Below are positions 8,599 to 18,570 of a DNA stretch of 64,000 bases, piece after piece. The position numbers and the translations under genes are program-made. Source of the DNA: Brevibacterium pigmentatum (lineage in GTDB: Bacteria; Actinomycetota; Actinomycetes; Actinomycetales; Brevibacteriaceae); assembly GCF_011617465.1 (NCBI RefSeq), contig NZ_CP050153.1:682001-746000 (forward strand), read 5' to 3'. The notes below the pieces were generated by a model. That model was given only the letters and a program-made list of their open reading frames with translations. It made no database searches and was not told the DNA's origin. Numbering within the stretch: the first letter of the stretch is position 1; each line of letters starts with the position of its first letter.

Positions 8599-10020
8599 TC
8601 AGGAGTCGAAGCCCATGCCCACCGCATCGAGGACCTTGAGCAGAGGCCCGCGCCGGCCCTCGTTCTCATCGGCCTTGATGAGCGCATTCGTCGTCATCTT
8701 GATGCCCAGCCACGCCACGGGCTCGGGCGGGAACGGCAACGGCAGCTTCCGCACCATCTCGAGCTCGGTCAGCTCGGTGTCCTCACCGGAGAGCAGATCG
8801 AGCATGACCGTCCCGGCGAACCGCGAAGCTCCCACTCCGAGACCGGTGAAGCCGGCAGCCATGGCGACCTTCCGCCCATAAGCGGAGGTGAAGAACGAGA
8901 AGAAACGCGAGCAGGTGTCGATCGGCCCGCCCCATTTGTGGGTGAACTTCAGTCCGGCCAGCTGCGGGAACGTGGCGAAGAAATGTTCGGCGAGGGTTTC
9001 GAAGGTCTCGGGCCGCTGATCGTACTTCCACGACACCTGCCGCCCGAAGTGGTAGACGGCATCCCAGCCGCCGAAGAGGATCCGGTTGTCCGCGGTCAGC
9101 CGGTAGTAGTGGAAGCGATTCGCGCAGTCGCCGATGCCCTGGCGGCCCTCCCACCCGATCGCTGCCATCTGCTCGTCGCTCAGCGGCTCGGTCATCAGCG
9201 CGTAGTCGTAGACGGGGACGGTATGCAGACTCACCCGTCTCAGCAGCGACGGGAACACGTTCGTCGCCAACGCGACCCGCTTCGCCGTGATCGTGCTGCA
9301 CGGGGCGGACGCACAGTCCTCGATCGTCTCCGCGATCACGCGGGTCTGCACCCGTACGGTCGTCTTCGCATCGCTGACATCGGTGACCTTCGTGCCCTCA
9401 TAGACCTCGACTCCGAGTTCGCGGATGACCCGCAGCAGCTCCCAGCACAGCTTCGCCGGATGGACCAGAGCGACCTCGCGAGAATCCCAGAGCGCACCCT
9501 TGTACGTCGGCGACTTCACGATCCCCGCGAGCTTCTGCTGGTCGAGGAAGACGAAACCGGAATCCGGATCATGGGCCTCCCGCAGCTCGGCGACCTGGTA
9601 GTCCTCGGTGGCGACGTCGAGCTCGCCGGTGCGCTCGAACTCGACATCCATCCCGTACTTCGCGACAGCGGCTTCGATGGCATCGAGGTTCTCCCGACCC
9701 AACTGCGCGAGCCGATCGTTCTCCTCCGGCAGGTGCGCTTCCCCGTTGTCATAGCCGTGAGTGAGGCTGGCTGCGCAGAATCCGCCATTGCGCCCCGAGG
9801 CGGCCCACCCGATCGTGTTCGCCTCGACGAGCACGACACGACGATCCGGATCCCGCTCCTTGGCCTGCAACGCAGTCCACAGTCCCGTGAACCCGCCTCC
9901 CACGACGAGGAGGTCGGCCTCACGGTCGTCGGTCAGCGGCGGCAGCGGCTCCGGACGGAGCTCGGAGTCCAGCCAGTACGGGATGGTCGAGGCGTCGGCC
10001 AATGCGGCATTGACGTCCAT
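8599..10020 (-). CDS. FAD-dependent amine oxidoreductase, gamma-glutamylputrescine oxidase-like (473 aa)
   Basis: DAO-fold flavoprotein. The dinucleotide-binding motif LLVVGGGFTGLWTA is at about 37-50, followed by VLVEANTIGWAASGRNGGF, typical of PuuB and related oxidases that deaminate primary or secondary amines. The C-terminal FAD contact reads AAGFTGLGVGASRFAG. It is the last gene of the polyamine transport operon, 131 nt after PotC, so imported putrescine or a similar amine is a reasonable substrate. PuuA, C and D partners are not nearby, so the gamma-glutamyl route itself is unproven. Confidence 0.85.
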   Translation of the reverse strand: MDVNAALADASTIPYWLDSELRPEPLPPLTDDREADLLVVGGGFTGLWTALQAKERDPDRRVVLVEANTIGWAASGRNGGFCAASLTHGYDNGEAHLPEENDRLAQLGRENLDAIEAAVAKYGMDVEFERTGELDVATEDYQVAELREAHDPDSGFVFLDQQKLAGIVKSPTYKGALWDSREVALVHPAKLCWELLRVIRELGVEVYEGTKVTDVSDAKTTVRVQTRVIAETIEDCASAPCSTITAKRVALATNVFPSLLRRVSLHTVPVYDYALMTEPLSDEQMAAIGWEGRQGIGDCANRFHYYRLTADNRILFGGWDAVYHFGRQVSWKYDQRPETFETLAEHFFATFPQLAGLKFTHKWGGPIDTCSRFFSFFTSAYGRKVAMAAGFTGLGVGASRFAGTVMLDLLSGEDTELTELEMVRKLPLPFPPEPVAWLGIKMTTNALIKADENEGRRGPLLKVLDAVGMGFDS

Positions 10021-10151
10021 GTCACTTCACTTTCTTTACGGTGCGGTCGGTGGGCACTCTGCGAGGCTGCAGGTGCGGGGTGGTGCGGAACGGCGTGCCG
10101 CCTCGGCGCCGGTGCGGGCGAACCTCGGACCCGCCTCGGTGATGGGATGCC

Positions 10152-11015
10152 TCAGGCGGCCATGGTCTTGATGATCTCGGTGGCGTTGCCGCCGGCCTTT
10201 CGCAGGACGAACCCGACGAAGCCGAGCGCTAAGAGGGTGAGCACGAACATCACCGTCGACATCGCCGCGACCTCGGGGCGCAGGGCCACGCGGACGGCGG
10301 AGAAGATGTAGACCGGCCACGGAGTGTAGCCCGGCTGTTGGACGAAGCTCGAGAGGATCGTGTTGTCGAGGCTGACGGTGAACGACATCAGCGCACCGGC
10401 GAGGATGCCGGGGGCTGCGATCGGCAGAGTGATGTCCTTGAACCGGTTCCACGGTGTCGCGCCGAGGTCCGCGGCGGCATCCTCGAGCTGGGTGTCCATG
10501 CCGGCGAGCCGGGCCCTGACGATGAACGTCACGATCGCCATGGAGAACATCGCATGCGAGATGATGAGCCTGACCAGGCCGTTGTTGAGCGGGGTGATGC
10601 CCCAGTCGACACCGACGGTGACGAACCACGGCAGGAATGAGATGCCGTCGACGATCTCGGGCGTGACCAGGGTCAGTCCGAGGATCGCGGTCAGTCCGAG
10701 CGCCCACCAGGCGCCCCTCGGTGCCCTGGCCAGTGCGACTCCGCCGAGGGTGCCGAAGATCGTGGAGACGATGGCTGTGCCCACGGCGGCCTGCAGGCTC
10801 GTGACGATCGAGGAGACGATGATGTCGTTGTTGATGCCGCTGATGTAGGCGTGCAGACCGAAGCCGCGGAAGTTCGCGAGCACCTTGCCGTTGTTGAACG
10901 AATAGGCGATGATCACCGCGATCGGCACGAACAGGTAGACGAAGACGAGGATGCCCCAGACGTGCAGAGCGATATCGGTCGGTGTCCGACGTGCGAACGT
11001 GTTCTTCTTCGGCAC
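10152..11015 (-). CDS. potC: Polyamine-type ABC transporter permease PotC
   Basis: 287-aa inner-membrane permease with six predicted helices and the cytoplasmic EAA-like loop (DAAADLGATPWNRFKDITLP) that contacts the ATPase. I chose the GTG at 11015: it follows the PotB stop after one base, has GGGAGGG upstream, and gives the usual PotC N-terminus. A longer frame to 11045 would overlap PotB. It is fifth in the order amidohydrolase, PotA, PotD, PotB, PotC, oxidase. Confidence 0.92.
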   Translation of the reverse strand: MPKKNTFARRTPTDIALHVWGILVFVYLFVPIAVIIAYSFNNGKVLANFRGFGLHAYISGINNDIIVSSIVTSLQAAVGTAIVSTIFGTLGGVALARAPRGAWWALGLTAILGLTLVTPEIVDGISFLPWFVTVGVDWGITPLNNGLVRLIISHAMFSMAIVTFIVRARLAGMDTQLEDAAADLGATPWNRFKDITLPIAAPGILAGALMSFTVSLDNTILSSFVQQPGYTPWPVYIFSAVRVALRPEVAAMSTVMFVLTLLALGFVGFVLRKAGGNATEIIKTMAA

Positions 11016-11016
11016 C

Positions 11017-11955
11017 TCAGGCCCTCCCGTCGTGCAGCGGAACACTGTTGAGCTTGGCCGTGATCGCCTGCCCGAGTTTGAGCAGTGCGAAGCCGACCCC
11101 GACGACGACCAAGGTCGAGATGATGAGGATCATCGCCATGGCCGCCCCGACCGCCCAGTTCTGTGCGGTGTTGAACTGATTGGCGATGAGCTGACCGACC
11201 ATAGACCCGCTGGCCCCGCCGAGGACGGTCGCCGTGACGTAGTCGCCGTTGAGCGGGATGAACACGAGCAGGCAGCCGGAGACGACTCCCGGCATCGCCA
11301 TCGGCAGCGTCACGCGCAGGAACGTCTTCACCTTCCCCGCGCCGAGGTCGTAGCTGGCTTCGCGCAGCTTCTTGCCCGAGGCGTCGATGGCGACGAACAG
11401 CGGCAGGATCATCAGGGGCAGATAGTTGTAGACGACGCCGATCTGCACCGCTGTCCGTGTGTAGAGGATGTCGAGCGGCCCGTCGAGCAGCCCGAGTCCC
11501 TGCATCCAGTTCGACAGGAATCCGTCGGGGGAGAGCATGATCTGCCACCCGAGGGTGCGGACGAGGAAGTTCGTCCAGAACGGCACCATCACCAGGGCCA
11601 GAGCCAGGGACCTGCGGGCGGGTGCGACCTTGATCGCCAGCCAGTAGGCGAACGGCAGGGCGATGATCAGGCACAGCAGGGTGCCGAGCAGCGAGATGCG
11701 CAGCGTCGCGAAGAACGTCGAGACGAAGCTTGCGCTCATCGCTTCCGGGTACCGGCCGAAGGACAGTCGGTCGGTGGCGATGGCCGTGAACTGGTCGGGT
11801 TTGTACCCGAAGCTGTAGAAGACGATGAGCGCCAACGGGATGATGAAGAAGAACAGCGCATAGGCCCACGTCGGAAACGACATGGCCGCAGGGCCGAAGA
11901 ACTTCGTCGCCGGCTTCTTCGTACGAGGCTGTTTCGGTGGTGTCTGAGTGCTCAT
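11017..11955 (-). CDS. potB: Polyamine-type ABC transporter permease PotB
   Basis: 312-aa permease. A short Pro/Lys-rich cytoplasmic start is followed by a first helix (WAYALFFFIIPLALIVFYSF) and the family loop EASYDLGAGKVKTFLRVTLP. The start codon overlaps the PotD stop (ATGA), so translation is coupled. With PotC it forms the membrane channel for spermidine, putrescine or a related amine. Confidence 0.93.
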   Translation of the reverse strand: MSTQTPPKQPRTKKPATKFFGPAAMSFPTWAYALFFFIIPLALIVFYSFGYKPDQFTAIATDRLSFGRYPEAMSASFVSTFFATLRISLLGTLLCLIIALPFAYWLAIKVAPARRSLALALVMVPFWTNFLVRTLGWQIMLSPDGFLSNWMQGLGLLDGPLDILYTRTAVQIGVVYNYLPLMILPLFVAIDASGKKLREASYDLGAGKVKTFLRVTLPMAMPGVVSGCLLVFIPLNGDYVTATVLGGASGSMVGQLIANQFNTAQNWAVGAAMAMILIISTLVVVGVGFALLKLGQAITAKLNSVPLHDGRA

Positions 11956-13115
11956 GCTCCGCTCCTGGCCTGGGCGTCGGTGAGGATCTTCGTCCGGATC
12001 TGATCGGCCGGAGTCTGCTTGCTCGGTTCGAGGCGGTCGAGGACCTTCTGCGCCGGGAAGATGAGGTCCTGTTGGTCGAGATCGGCCTTCTTCGCCTGCT
12101 CGGCCAGCCCCTTCGTCCCGATCGGGTAGCCGATGTAGTCGAGCTGGTCGACCGCGGTGTCCGGGGAGATCATCTGATTGATGAAGGCGTGCGCCGAATC
12201 GGGGTGCGGGGCGCCGGTGGCGATCGCCCAGCAGTCCATCCACAGATTCGCCGAGGGGGTCGGGAAGACGAACTTCCAGTTCTCCGGATCCTTGACCTCG
12301 GTCAGACCCTGTCGGGCGTCGCCGTTGAAGGCGTGCAGGAGGGTGAAGCTGCCCTGGATCATGCTCGTGGCGGCATTGCCGACGTAGGCCTTCACATTCG
12401 GGGCCAGCTGGTCGACGATGATCTTCCGTGCTTCGTCCAGCTCGCCTTCGTCCTGAGTGTTGAGGCTGTAGCCCCGCGCGGACAGGGCGATCGCCGAGAC
12501 CTCCCACGGGTCCTCGAGCAGAGCGGTCGTTCCGGCCGCCTCCTTCTTCGCGGTGTCGAGGAAGTCCTGCCAGCTGGTGAGCTCCTTGTCGATCTTCTTC
12601 GTGTTGTAGACGAACCCGGTGGTGCCCCACGCCTTGCAGATCGAGTACGTGTTGTCGGGGTCGAAGTACTGATGTGTGAAGTTCGGATCCATATGCTTGA
12701 AGTTCGGGATCAGGCTGAGGTCGAGTTCCTGCAGCAGATCATGTTCGAGCATCTGCGGAATGTTCGATCCCGTCGGCACGACCACGTCATAGCCGGAGGT
12801 CCCGCGGGAGGTCGAGAGCTTCGCCACGAGCTCCTCGTTCGACCCGTAGGCGTCGACCTGGACGAGGATGTCGTGCTGGGATTTGAACGCCTCGAGGAGT
12901 TCGGGATTGTCGTAGTCGCCCCAGGAGTAGAGGTTGAGCTTCGATTCCAGCTGTCCGTCGGTCGGCGGCGACGCGGCCATCTTCGTGGTCTTCCCGCAGG
13001 CACTCAGCGCACCGAGGCCGACAACTCCGAACCCGGCCATCAGCGCTCGCCGACTCAACCTCGCCGAGGCGGCCCGCGGCGCCAGGAATGTCACATCGGG
13101 TCTCGTCTGCCCCAT
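11952..13115 (-). CDS. potD: Polyamine-binding lipoprotein PotD-like
   Basis: 387-aa extracellular solute-binding protein of the spermidine/putrescine family. The N-terminus has twin arginine (SRRALMAGFGVVGLGALSAC), combining a Tat-type signal with a lipobox Cys, so it is probably exported folded and lipid-anchored. LNLYSWGDYDNPELL opens the mature fold and WMDCWAIATGAPHPD matches the family. I use the ATG at 13115, one base after the PotA stop; the open frame runs further upstream into PotA without a ribosome-binding site. Confidence 0.92.
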   Translation of the reverse strand: MGQTRPDVTFLAPRAASARLSRRALMAGFGVVGLGALSACGKTTKMAASPPTDGQLESKLNLYSWGDYDNPELLEAFKSQHDILVQVDAYGSNEELVAKLSTSRGTSGYDVVVPTGSNIPQMLEHDLLQELDLSLIPNFKHMDPNFTHQYFDPDNTYSICKAWGTTGFVYNTKKIDKELTSWQDFLDTAKKEAAGTTALLEDPWEVSAIALSARGYSLNTQDEGELDEARKIIVDQLAPNVKAYVGNAATSMIQGSFTLLHAFNGDARQGLTEVKDPENWKFVFPTPSANLWMDCWAIATGAPHPDSAHAFINQMISPDTAVDQLDYIGYPIGTKGLAEQAKKADLDQQDLIFPAQKVLDRLEPSKQTPADQIRTKILTDAQARSGA

Positions 13116-13116
13116 C

Positions 13117-14304
13117 TCAGGCACCGCCCTCGACGGCCGCGGCAACCGCGGTGGGTTCGTGGTCGTACACGGCGACGGCGTCGGCATCCCAGCTCAGCTC
13201 CACCTCGGTGCCGGCGCTGATCGGCTCCCGCCCTGCGGCGGGGACGCGGGCAAGGATCTCATCGTTGTCACCGACGACGATCATGTACTGGATGACATCG
13301 CCCAAGAACGAGTACGAGATCACGGAACCACGGGCCGTGTTCGCCTCACCGGAGTTCTCACCTGCCGGGGCGACGTGCATCCGCTCCGGGCGGATGGCTG
13401 CGCGCACCCGGTCGCCGACCGCGAGATCGCGGGACTCGCCGGCAGCGGTGGAGGGTTTGAGTGTCAGCGTCGGGGCGGTGAGCAGGGCGTTGGCCGTGCG
13501 CAGGGTCGCGGACGTCGAGTCGGTGGACGCCACCTCGGCGGAGATGAAGTTCTGCTTGCCGATGAAGCCCGCGACGAAGCCGTTGTGCGGGTTCGCGTAG
13601 ATGTCCTCGCCGCTCCCGATCTGCTGGATGACGCCGTCGTACATGACGACGATGCGATCGCTCATCGCCAGCGCCTCATCCTGATCGTGGGTGACGAAGA
13701 CGAAGGTCGTGTCGAGCTTCGTGTGCAGGCGTTTGAGTTCGAGCTGCATCTCCTCACGCAGCTTCCGGTCGAGCGCCGACATCGGCTCATCGAGGAGGAG
13801 GACCTGCGGTCGATTGACCAGTGCTCGTGCCAGTGCGATGCGCTGCTGCTGGCCGCCGGAGAGCTGTTCGGGTTTGCGTCCGGCGAAATCCTCCATCTGG
13901 ACCAGCGCCAGGGCCTCTCTGACCCGCTGCGCGATCTCCGGCTTCGGGACCTTCGCCTGTTTGAGTCCGTAGGCGATGTTGTCGGCGATGTTCATATGCG
14001 GGAACAGCAGGTACGACTGGAACACCGTGTTGACGGGGCGGCGGTGCGGCGGCAGGGACACGATGTCCTTGCCGGAGAGCAGGATCGCCCCGTCGGTGGG
14101 GGTCTCGAAGCCGGCGATCATCCGCAGCAGGGTGGTCTTTCCGCAGCCGGAGGGACCGAGCAGGGACAGGAACTCGCCCTTGCGGACGCTGAGGTCGAGG
14201 CGTTCGATGGCGGTGTTGTCGCCGAAGACCTTCTGCACGCCCTGGATCTCGAGGTGGTCGAGCCCGGTCTTCGCAGAGGGCGCCGAGGTGGCTGTGCTGG
14301 TCAT
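13117..14304 (-). CDS. potA: Polyamine ABC transporter ATPase PotA
   Basis: 395 aa. Walker [10 protein letters not shown], signature LSGGQQQR, Walker [13 protein letters not shown] and H-loop VTHDQ show an active importer ATPase, and the C-terminal TOBE region (about 270-380) is typical of PotA. The ATG overlaps the stop of the upstream amidohydrolase by four bases. The open frame extends far upstream antisense-style through the amidohydrolase, but that part is a shadow. Confidence 0.95.
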   Translation of the reverse strand: MTSTATSAPSAKTGLDHLEIQGVQKVFGDNTAIERLDLSVRKGEFLSLLGPSGCGKTTLLRMIAGFETPTDGAILLSGKDIVSLPPHRRPVNTVFQSYLLFPHMNIADNIAYGLKQAKVPKPEIAQRVREALALVQMEDFAGRKPEQLSGGQQQRIALARALVNRPQVLLLDEPMSALDRKLREEMQLELKRLHTKLDTTFVFVTHDQDEALAMSDRIVVMYDGVIQQIGSGEDIYANPHNGFVAGFIGKQNFISAEVASTDSTSATLRTANALLTAPTLTLKPSTAAGESRDLAVGDRVRAAIRPERMHVAPAGENSGEANTARGSVISYSFLGDVIQYMIVVGDNDEILARVPAAGREPISAGTEVELSWDADAVAVYDHEPTAVAAAVEGGA

Positions 14305-15947
14305 GATGGCCTTTCGTCGTGGACGATGCGTCCGTCGCAGATCGTCAGTTCGTTCGTGATTCCGGCGATGTCGGCTGGCGGCAGTGTGAAGGGGTTCGCG
14401 CTGGCCAGGGCGAGGTTCGCGGGCTGCCCCGGTCGGATGCGGCCGTTGTCGGCCGAGCGCAGCAGGTGGGCCGAGCCTGCGGTGTAGGCACGCAGTGCCG
14501 TCGTCAGGTCGATCGCCTCGTGAGGCAGCAGGGGAGCGGTGTCCGCGGCGGCCGGGTGCGAGCGGTTGAGTGCGACATGGATCGCCTCCCATGGGTTCGC
14601 CGTCGATACCGGCCAGTCCGAGCCCATCGCCAGATGGGCGCCGGTGCGATTGAGAGACCCGAAGGGGTAGAGCCAGCCGCTGCGCCCGGCACCGAGGAAC
14701 GGCAGGTTGAGGTCGATCATCTGCTCGTCGTGGCAGGCCCACAGCGCCTGCAGGTTCGCGGTGATGCCGAGTTCGGCGAAGCGCGGCACATCGGCGGGAT
14801 CGACGACCTGCACGTGGGCGATGTGGTGGCGCCGTTCGCCTGTGCCGGCCGTGCCGGAGCCTGTTGTGCCGGGGCCCCGGATGGCTGCGAAGGCGTCGAG
14901 GGCGGCCTTGACCGCGGCATCGCCGATCGCATGGCAGTGGATGTCGAAGCCGGCCGCATCGAGGGCGGCGAACGAGGCCTCGAGGTGGTCCTTCGTGAAG
15001 TAGCTCGTTCCGAAGCCGCCGCAGGTGCAGGTGTATTCGTTGGTCATGGCCGCGGTCCGGGACTCGACGATCCCGTCGAGCATGAACTTCACCGAGGTGG
15101 CGCGGAAGCGGCCGTCGGTGCGGGCGAGATCGGTCAGTCGGGCCACCTCGGCGTCGATGTCCTCGACTCCGCGCGGCCACCACAGACTGCCGACGACCTC
15201 GGAATGGAGATCACCCGATTCCGCTGCCCCGATGTAGGTGCCATAGGGATCGCGGTGGCCGCCGTAGTCGCCGACGATGGCGTCCATCCATGCGGTCACG
15301 CCGAGGGAGTTGAGGTAGCGCTGCCCTTCGCGCAGCCCGGCGAGGACCTCCTCATCGGCGGCTGCGGGAACGTGGGCGGAGACGAGGTCGATGGCCGATT
15401 CGTGCAGGCACCCGGTGGGACGGCCGGTCGAGTCGGTGACGATGACGCCGCCGGCGGGTGCCGTGGACGTCTCGTCGAGACCGGCCGCGGCCATCGCCTT
15501 CGTGTTCACCCACGCGGAGTGGTGGTCGGCGCTGAGCAGGATCGCGGGCCTGTCGGGGCAGGCCTCGTCGAGGATGTCGGCGCTCGGGTCGCCTCCGGGG
15601 AAGTGGGACATCGACCAGCCGCCGCCGATGACCCAGTCATTCGCGGGGTCGGTCGTCGAAGCAGTGTCTGCGACATAGTTCCGAATCGTCTGCAGCGCCT
15701 CGTTGAGCGTTCCGGCGGCGCTGATATCGCAGGCCAGTGCCTCCTGGCCGCCGAAGGTCGTGTGCACATGGGCATCGACGAATCCGGGCGTGAGCAGTCT
15801 GCCTTCGGCGGTGATCGTGCGTTCTGCGGGAACAGCTGCGGGGCCGGTGCCGATCTCGGTGATGATCCCGTCACGGATGCTCACACGATCCTCGGGACGC
15901 AGAGCCTCACCGTCGAAGATTGCGACGTCGAGGATGTCGAGGTCCAT
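14301..15947 (-). CDS. Amidohydrolase of the YtcJ type (548 aa)
   Basis: Amidohydro_3 family metal-dependent hydrolase. [11 protein letters not shown] supplies the first metal ligands, [10 protein letters not shown] and HIAHVQVV further ligands, and [19 protein letters not shown] the catalytic Asp region. The substrates of YtcJ-like enzymes are mostly unknown amides or carbamates. I chose the ATG at 15947, which follows GGGAGGC; the frame continues upstream without support. As first gene of the polyamine operon it may release an amine or process the imported compound, which is inference from position only. Confidence 0.87.
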   Translation of the reverse strand: MDLDILDVAIFDGEALRPEDRVSIRDGIITEIGTGPAAVPAERTITAEGRLLTPGFVDAHVHTTFGGQEALACDISAAGTLNEALQTIRNYVADTASTTDPANDWVIGGGWSMSHFPGGDPSADILDEACPDRPAILLSADHHSAWVNTKAMAAAGLDETSTAPAGGVIVTDSTGRPTGCLHESAIDLVSAHVPAAADEEVLAGLREGQRYLNSLGVTAWMDAIVGDYGGHRDPYGTYIGAAESGDLHSEVVGSLWWPRGVEDIDAEVARLTDLARTDGRFRATSVKFMLDGIVESRTAAMTNEYTCTCGGFGTSYFTKDHLEASFAALDAAGFDIHCHAIGDAAVKAALDAFAAIRGPGTTGSGTAGTGERRHHIAHVQVVDPADVPRFAELGITANLQALWACHDEQMIDLNLPFLGAGRSGWLYPFGSLNRTGAHLAMGSDWPVSTANPWEAIHVALNRSHPAAADTAPLLPHEAIDLTTALRAYTAGSAHLLRSADNGRIRPGQPANLALASANPFTLPPADIAGITNELTICDGRIVHDERPS

Positions 15948-16224
15948 ATGCTGCCTCCCGACTGCATTGTCGTGGCAGAGGTGGATCGCAGAGTCCGCCT
16001 CTGTGTGTTGTAGATCACTGTGAAGCCACCTTAGCGGAACTTCCATCGCGATTCCACTGAATCCGTTGCCACTTTGCGAATTGATAGAGGGAAACTGCAA
16101 TGCCGGTTGTCAGTGATGCTGAATCAGCGTCTCACTCTGCGATATTCGCACGTGAGGCGCAGGTGACTCGAGCGTCGGTGGGAGAGCGTCGGTAGGAGAG
16201 CGCCGGGGGACACCAGGAACGACG
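15948..16224. other. Upstream region of the polyamine operon
   Basis: The leftward promoter of the amidohydrolase operon should lie here. I see no convincing operator, riboswitch or coding sequence. The sequence near 16010-16100 is AT-richer than its surroundings. Confidence 0.4.
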
Positions 16225-16265
16225 AAGCCGCGGGGCACCGACTGTGTGTCGGTGCCCCGCGGCTT
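16225..16265 (-). terminator. Hairpin terminator of the purDC gene
   Basis: AAGCCGCGGGGCACCGAC (16225-16242) pairs exactly with 16248-16265 around the loop TGTGT. It lies 31 nt after the purDC stop on the minus strand. Confidence 0.82.
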
Positions 16266-16296
16266 GCCTGGTCTGCGCTCTGCGGCGCGCAGAGAC

Positions 16297-18537
16297 TCAG
16301 CCGGGGAACGTCTCCCCGGTGAGCTTCTCGAAGGCCTCGATGTAGCGGGCACGGGTCTTCTCGACGACCTCGGCGGGCAGCGCAGGGGGAGGAGTGTCCG
16401 ATGCCTTGTCCCAGCCGGACTCCTCGGTCAGCCAGTCGCGGACGAACTGCTTGTCGAAGCTCGACTGCGCCTTGCCGGCCTCATAGCCCTCGGCGTCCCA
16501 GAAGCGGGAGGAGTCCGGGGTGAGCACTTCGTCACCGAGGACGATCGTGCCATCGGGCAGGGTCCCGAACTCGAACTTCGTGTCGGCGAGGATGATTCCG
16601 CGTTCCCTGGCGATCTGCTCGGCGCGCTGGTAGATCTCCACGGTCAGGTCGCGCAGCTTCTCTGCGGTCTCGGTGCCGACGGTCTTCGCGACGGCGTCGA
16701 AGCTGACGTTCTCATCGTGTTCCCCGAGCTCGGCCTTCGTCGCCGGGGTGAAGATCGGAGGTTCGAGGCGATCGGCCTCGACGAGTCCGGCGGGCAGCTG
16801 GATTCCGCACACGGACCCGGTCGCCCGGTAGTCGGACATGCCCGAACCGGTGAGGTAGCCGCGGGCGACGCACTCGACAGGGAACATCTTGAGGTTCTTC
16901 ACGATGAGTCCGCGGCCGCGGACGGCTTCGGGCACATCCGAGCTGACGACATGGTTGCCGATGACATCGGCGAGCTGATCGAACCACCACAGGCTCAGGC
17001 CCGTGAGCACCTTCCCCTTGTCCGGGATCTCCGAATCGAGCACCCAGTCATAGGCCGAGATCCGGTCCGAGGCGACCATGAGCAGCTGTTCGGCGCTCGC
17101 GGCATCGGCGGCATCGGCAGGAATGTAGAGGTCGCGGACCTTCCCCGAGTACACGTGCTTCCAGCCCGGCAGCACCGGAGGGTGCGGTGCGGGGGCGGCG
17201 TATCCGGAGGCGAGTTCGATGCGACCGGCGGCGGCCGCCTCGGCGATATCGGTGCGATGCTGCTCACCGTCCCACTTGATCTCGTCGACCGCGGCATAGG
17301 CCTTTGCCCGCGCATCGTCGAGGTCGTCACCGAGGGAGACGACGGAGAGCACGCGGCCGCCGGAGGTGACGATGTCACCGGTCTCGGCGATGTCCTTCGT
17401 GATCACAGCATCCTCGGGGGCGAATCCGCCGCTGGGACCGGTCGCGAGTTTCGTGCCCGCGTGCAGGACGCTGACAGCGGGCAGGGTTGCGACGGTGTCG
17501 AGCCCGCGGATGATGTCTCCGGTGTTCGGAGTGCCAGGGTAGTTCTCGGCGGCCATGACCACGGTCACCGAGGAGCGCGGATCCCATTCGAGGGGTGCGG
17601 TCTCGTTCAGGCGGCCTTCGGCAGCGGCGAGCAGCGTCTGGCCCAGGGGGCTGGACAGGCGGGCGAGCACCGACTGGGTCTCCGGATCGCCGAAGCGGAC
17701 GTTGAACTCGATGACGCGCAGACCCTTCGACGTCAGCGCGAGTCCGCAGTAGAGGAGTCCGGTGAACGGCGTGCCGCGGCGGGTCATCTCATCGACGACG
17801 GGCTGGGCGACGGTGTCGACGATCTCCTCGACCGTGCCCGCAGGCAGCCACGGCAGCGGCGAATACGCGCCCATTCCGCCCGTGTTCGGTCCGGTGTCAC
17901 CGTCTCCGATGCGTTTGAAGTCCTGCGCCGGGGCCAGGGGGACGGTGGTCTTGCCGTCGCAGAGGACGAACAGGGAGACCTCGGGGCCGTCGAGATAGTC
18001 CTCGATGACGACCCGGTCGGAGACCTCGAGGCAGGAGCTCGCATGCGTCATCGCGGCGTCGAAGTCATCGGTGACGACGACTCCCTTCCCGGCGGCAAGC
18101 CCATCGGCCTTCACCACATGCGGGGCGCCGAATTCGCGCAGCGCGGCCGCCGCCTCGTCGGAGGAGTAGGCGACGCGGGCGGAGGACGTCGGCACATTCG
18201 CGGACTCCATGACCTCCTTCGCGAACGCCTTGGAGCCTTCGAGGTGCGCGGCCTCCGCGCTGGGTCCGAAGACGGGGAACGAGGCTTCGCGCAGAGCATC
18301 CGCAACACCGGCGACCAGCGGGGCTTCGGGCCCGATGACGACGAGATCGACGTCGAGGGACTCGGCCAGCGCGGTCACGGCGGCGGCATCCGAGGCGTCG
18401 ACGGCCTCGGTGTGCGCGATCTGCGCGATGCCGGGATTGCCGGGAGCGGCGATGACGGCGTCGACCTGTGGGTCGCGCGCGAGAGCAAGGACGAGGGCGT
18501 GTTCACGGGCGCCCGAACCGATGACAAGAACCTTCAC
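16297..18537 (-). CDS. purD/purC: PurD-PurC fusion: GAR synthetase joined to SAICAR synthetase (746 aa)
   Basis: Residues 1 to about 425 are a complete phosphoribosylamine-glycine ligase ([18 protein letters not shown]-grasp part with [25 protein letters not shown]). A linker of about 20 residues rich in Ala and Pro follows. Residues from about 447 form a complete SAICAR synthetase of the longer, roughly 300-residue class ([39 protein letters not shown]). The fused enzymes act at steps 2 and 8 of purine synthesis, so direct channelling between them is not expected; matched expression is more likely. The reading frame is continuous with no sign of a frameshift. The GTG start has a TAGGCT box 6 nt upstream and only 33 nt separate it from the divergent asparaginase gene. 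Confidence 0.95.
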   Translation of the reverse strand: MKVLVIGSGAREHALVLALARDPQVDAVIAAPGNPGIAQIAHTEAVDASDAAAVTALAESLDVDLVVIGPEAPLVAGVADALREASFPVFGPSAEAAHLEGSKAFAKEVMESANVPTSSARVAYSSDEAAAALREFGAPHVVKADGLAAGKGVVVTDDFDAAMTHASSCLEVSDRVVIEDYLDGPEVSLFVLCDGKTTVPLAPAQDFKRIGDGDTGPNTGGMGAYSPLPWLPAGTVEEIVDTVAQPVVDEMTRRGTPFTGLLYCGLALTSKGLRVIEFNVRFGDPETQSVLARLSSPLGQTLLAAAEGRLNETAPLEWDPRSSVTVVMAAENYPGTPNTGDIIRGLDTVATLPAVSVLHAGTKLATGPSGGFAPEDAVITKDIAETGDIVTSGGRVLSVVSLGDDLDDARAKAYAAVDEIKWDGEQHRTDIAEAAAAGRIELASGYAAPAPHPPVLPGWKHVYSGKVRDLYIPADAADAASAEQLLMVASDRISAYDWVLDSEIPDKGKVLTGLSLWWFDQLADVIGNHVVSSDVPEAVRGRGLIVKNLKMFPVECVARGYLTGSGMSDYRATGSVCGIQLPAGLVEADRLEPPIFTPATKAELGEHDENVSFDAVAKTVGTETAEKLRDLTVEIYQRAEQIARERGIILADTKFEFGTLPDGTIVLGDEVLTPDSSRFWDAEGYEAGKAQSSFDKQFVRDWLTEESGWDKASDTPPPALPAEVVEKTRARYIEAFEKLTGETFPG

Positions 18538-18543
18538 GCCACC

Positions 18544-18563
18544 AGCCTAAAGGGTCGTAGGCT
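18544..18563. promoter_or_regulatory. Back-to-back leaderless -10 boxes for purDC and asparaginase
   Basis: TAGGCT on the plus strand (18558-18563) lies 7 nt before the GTG at 18571. Its inverted copy (AGCCTA, 18544-18549) lies 6 nt before the minus-strand GTG at 18537. Neither start has a Shine-Dalgarno sequence. Transcripts would start at or next to the start codons and diverge within a 33-nt gap. Confidence 0.6.
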
Positions 18564-18570
18564 TGAGTGC

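Noticed and set aside
16246..18570. Long open frame on the plus strand opposite purDC, continuous with asparaginase
   Set aside because: It is the antisense shadow of a clearly conserved fusion enzyme; asparaginase similarity begins only at the GTG at 18571.
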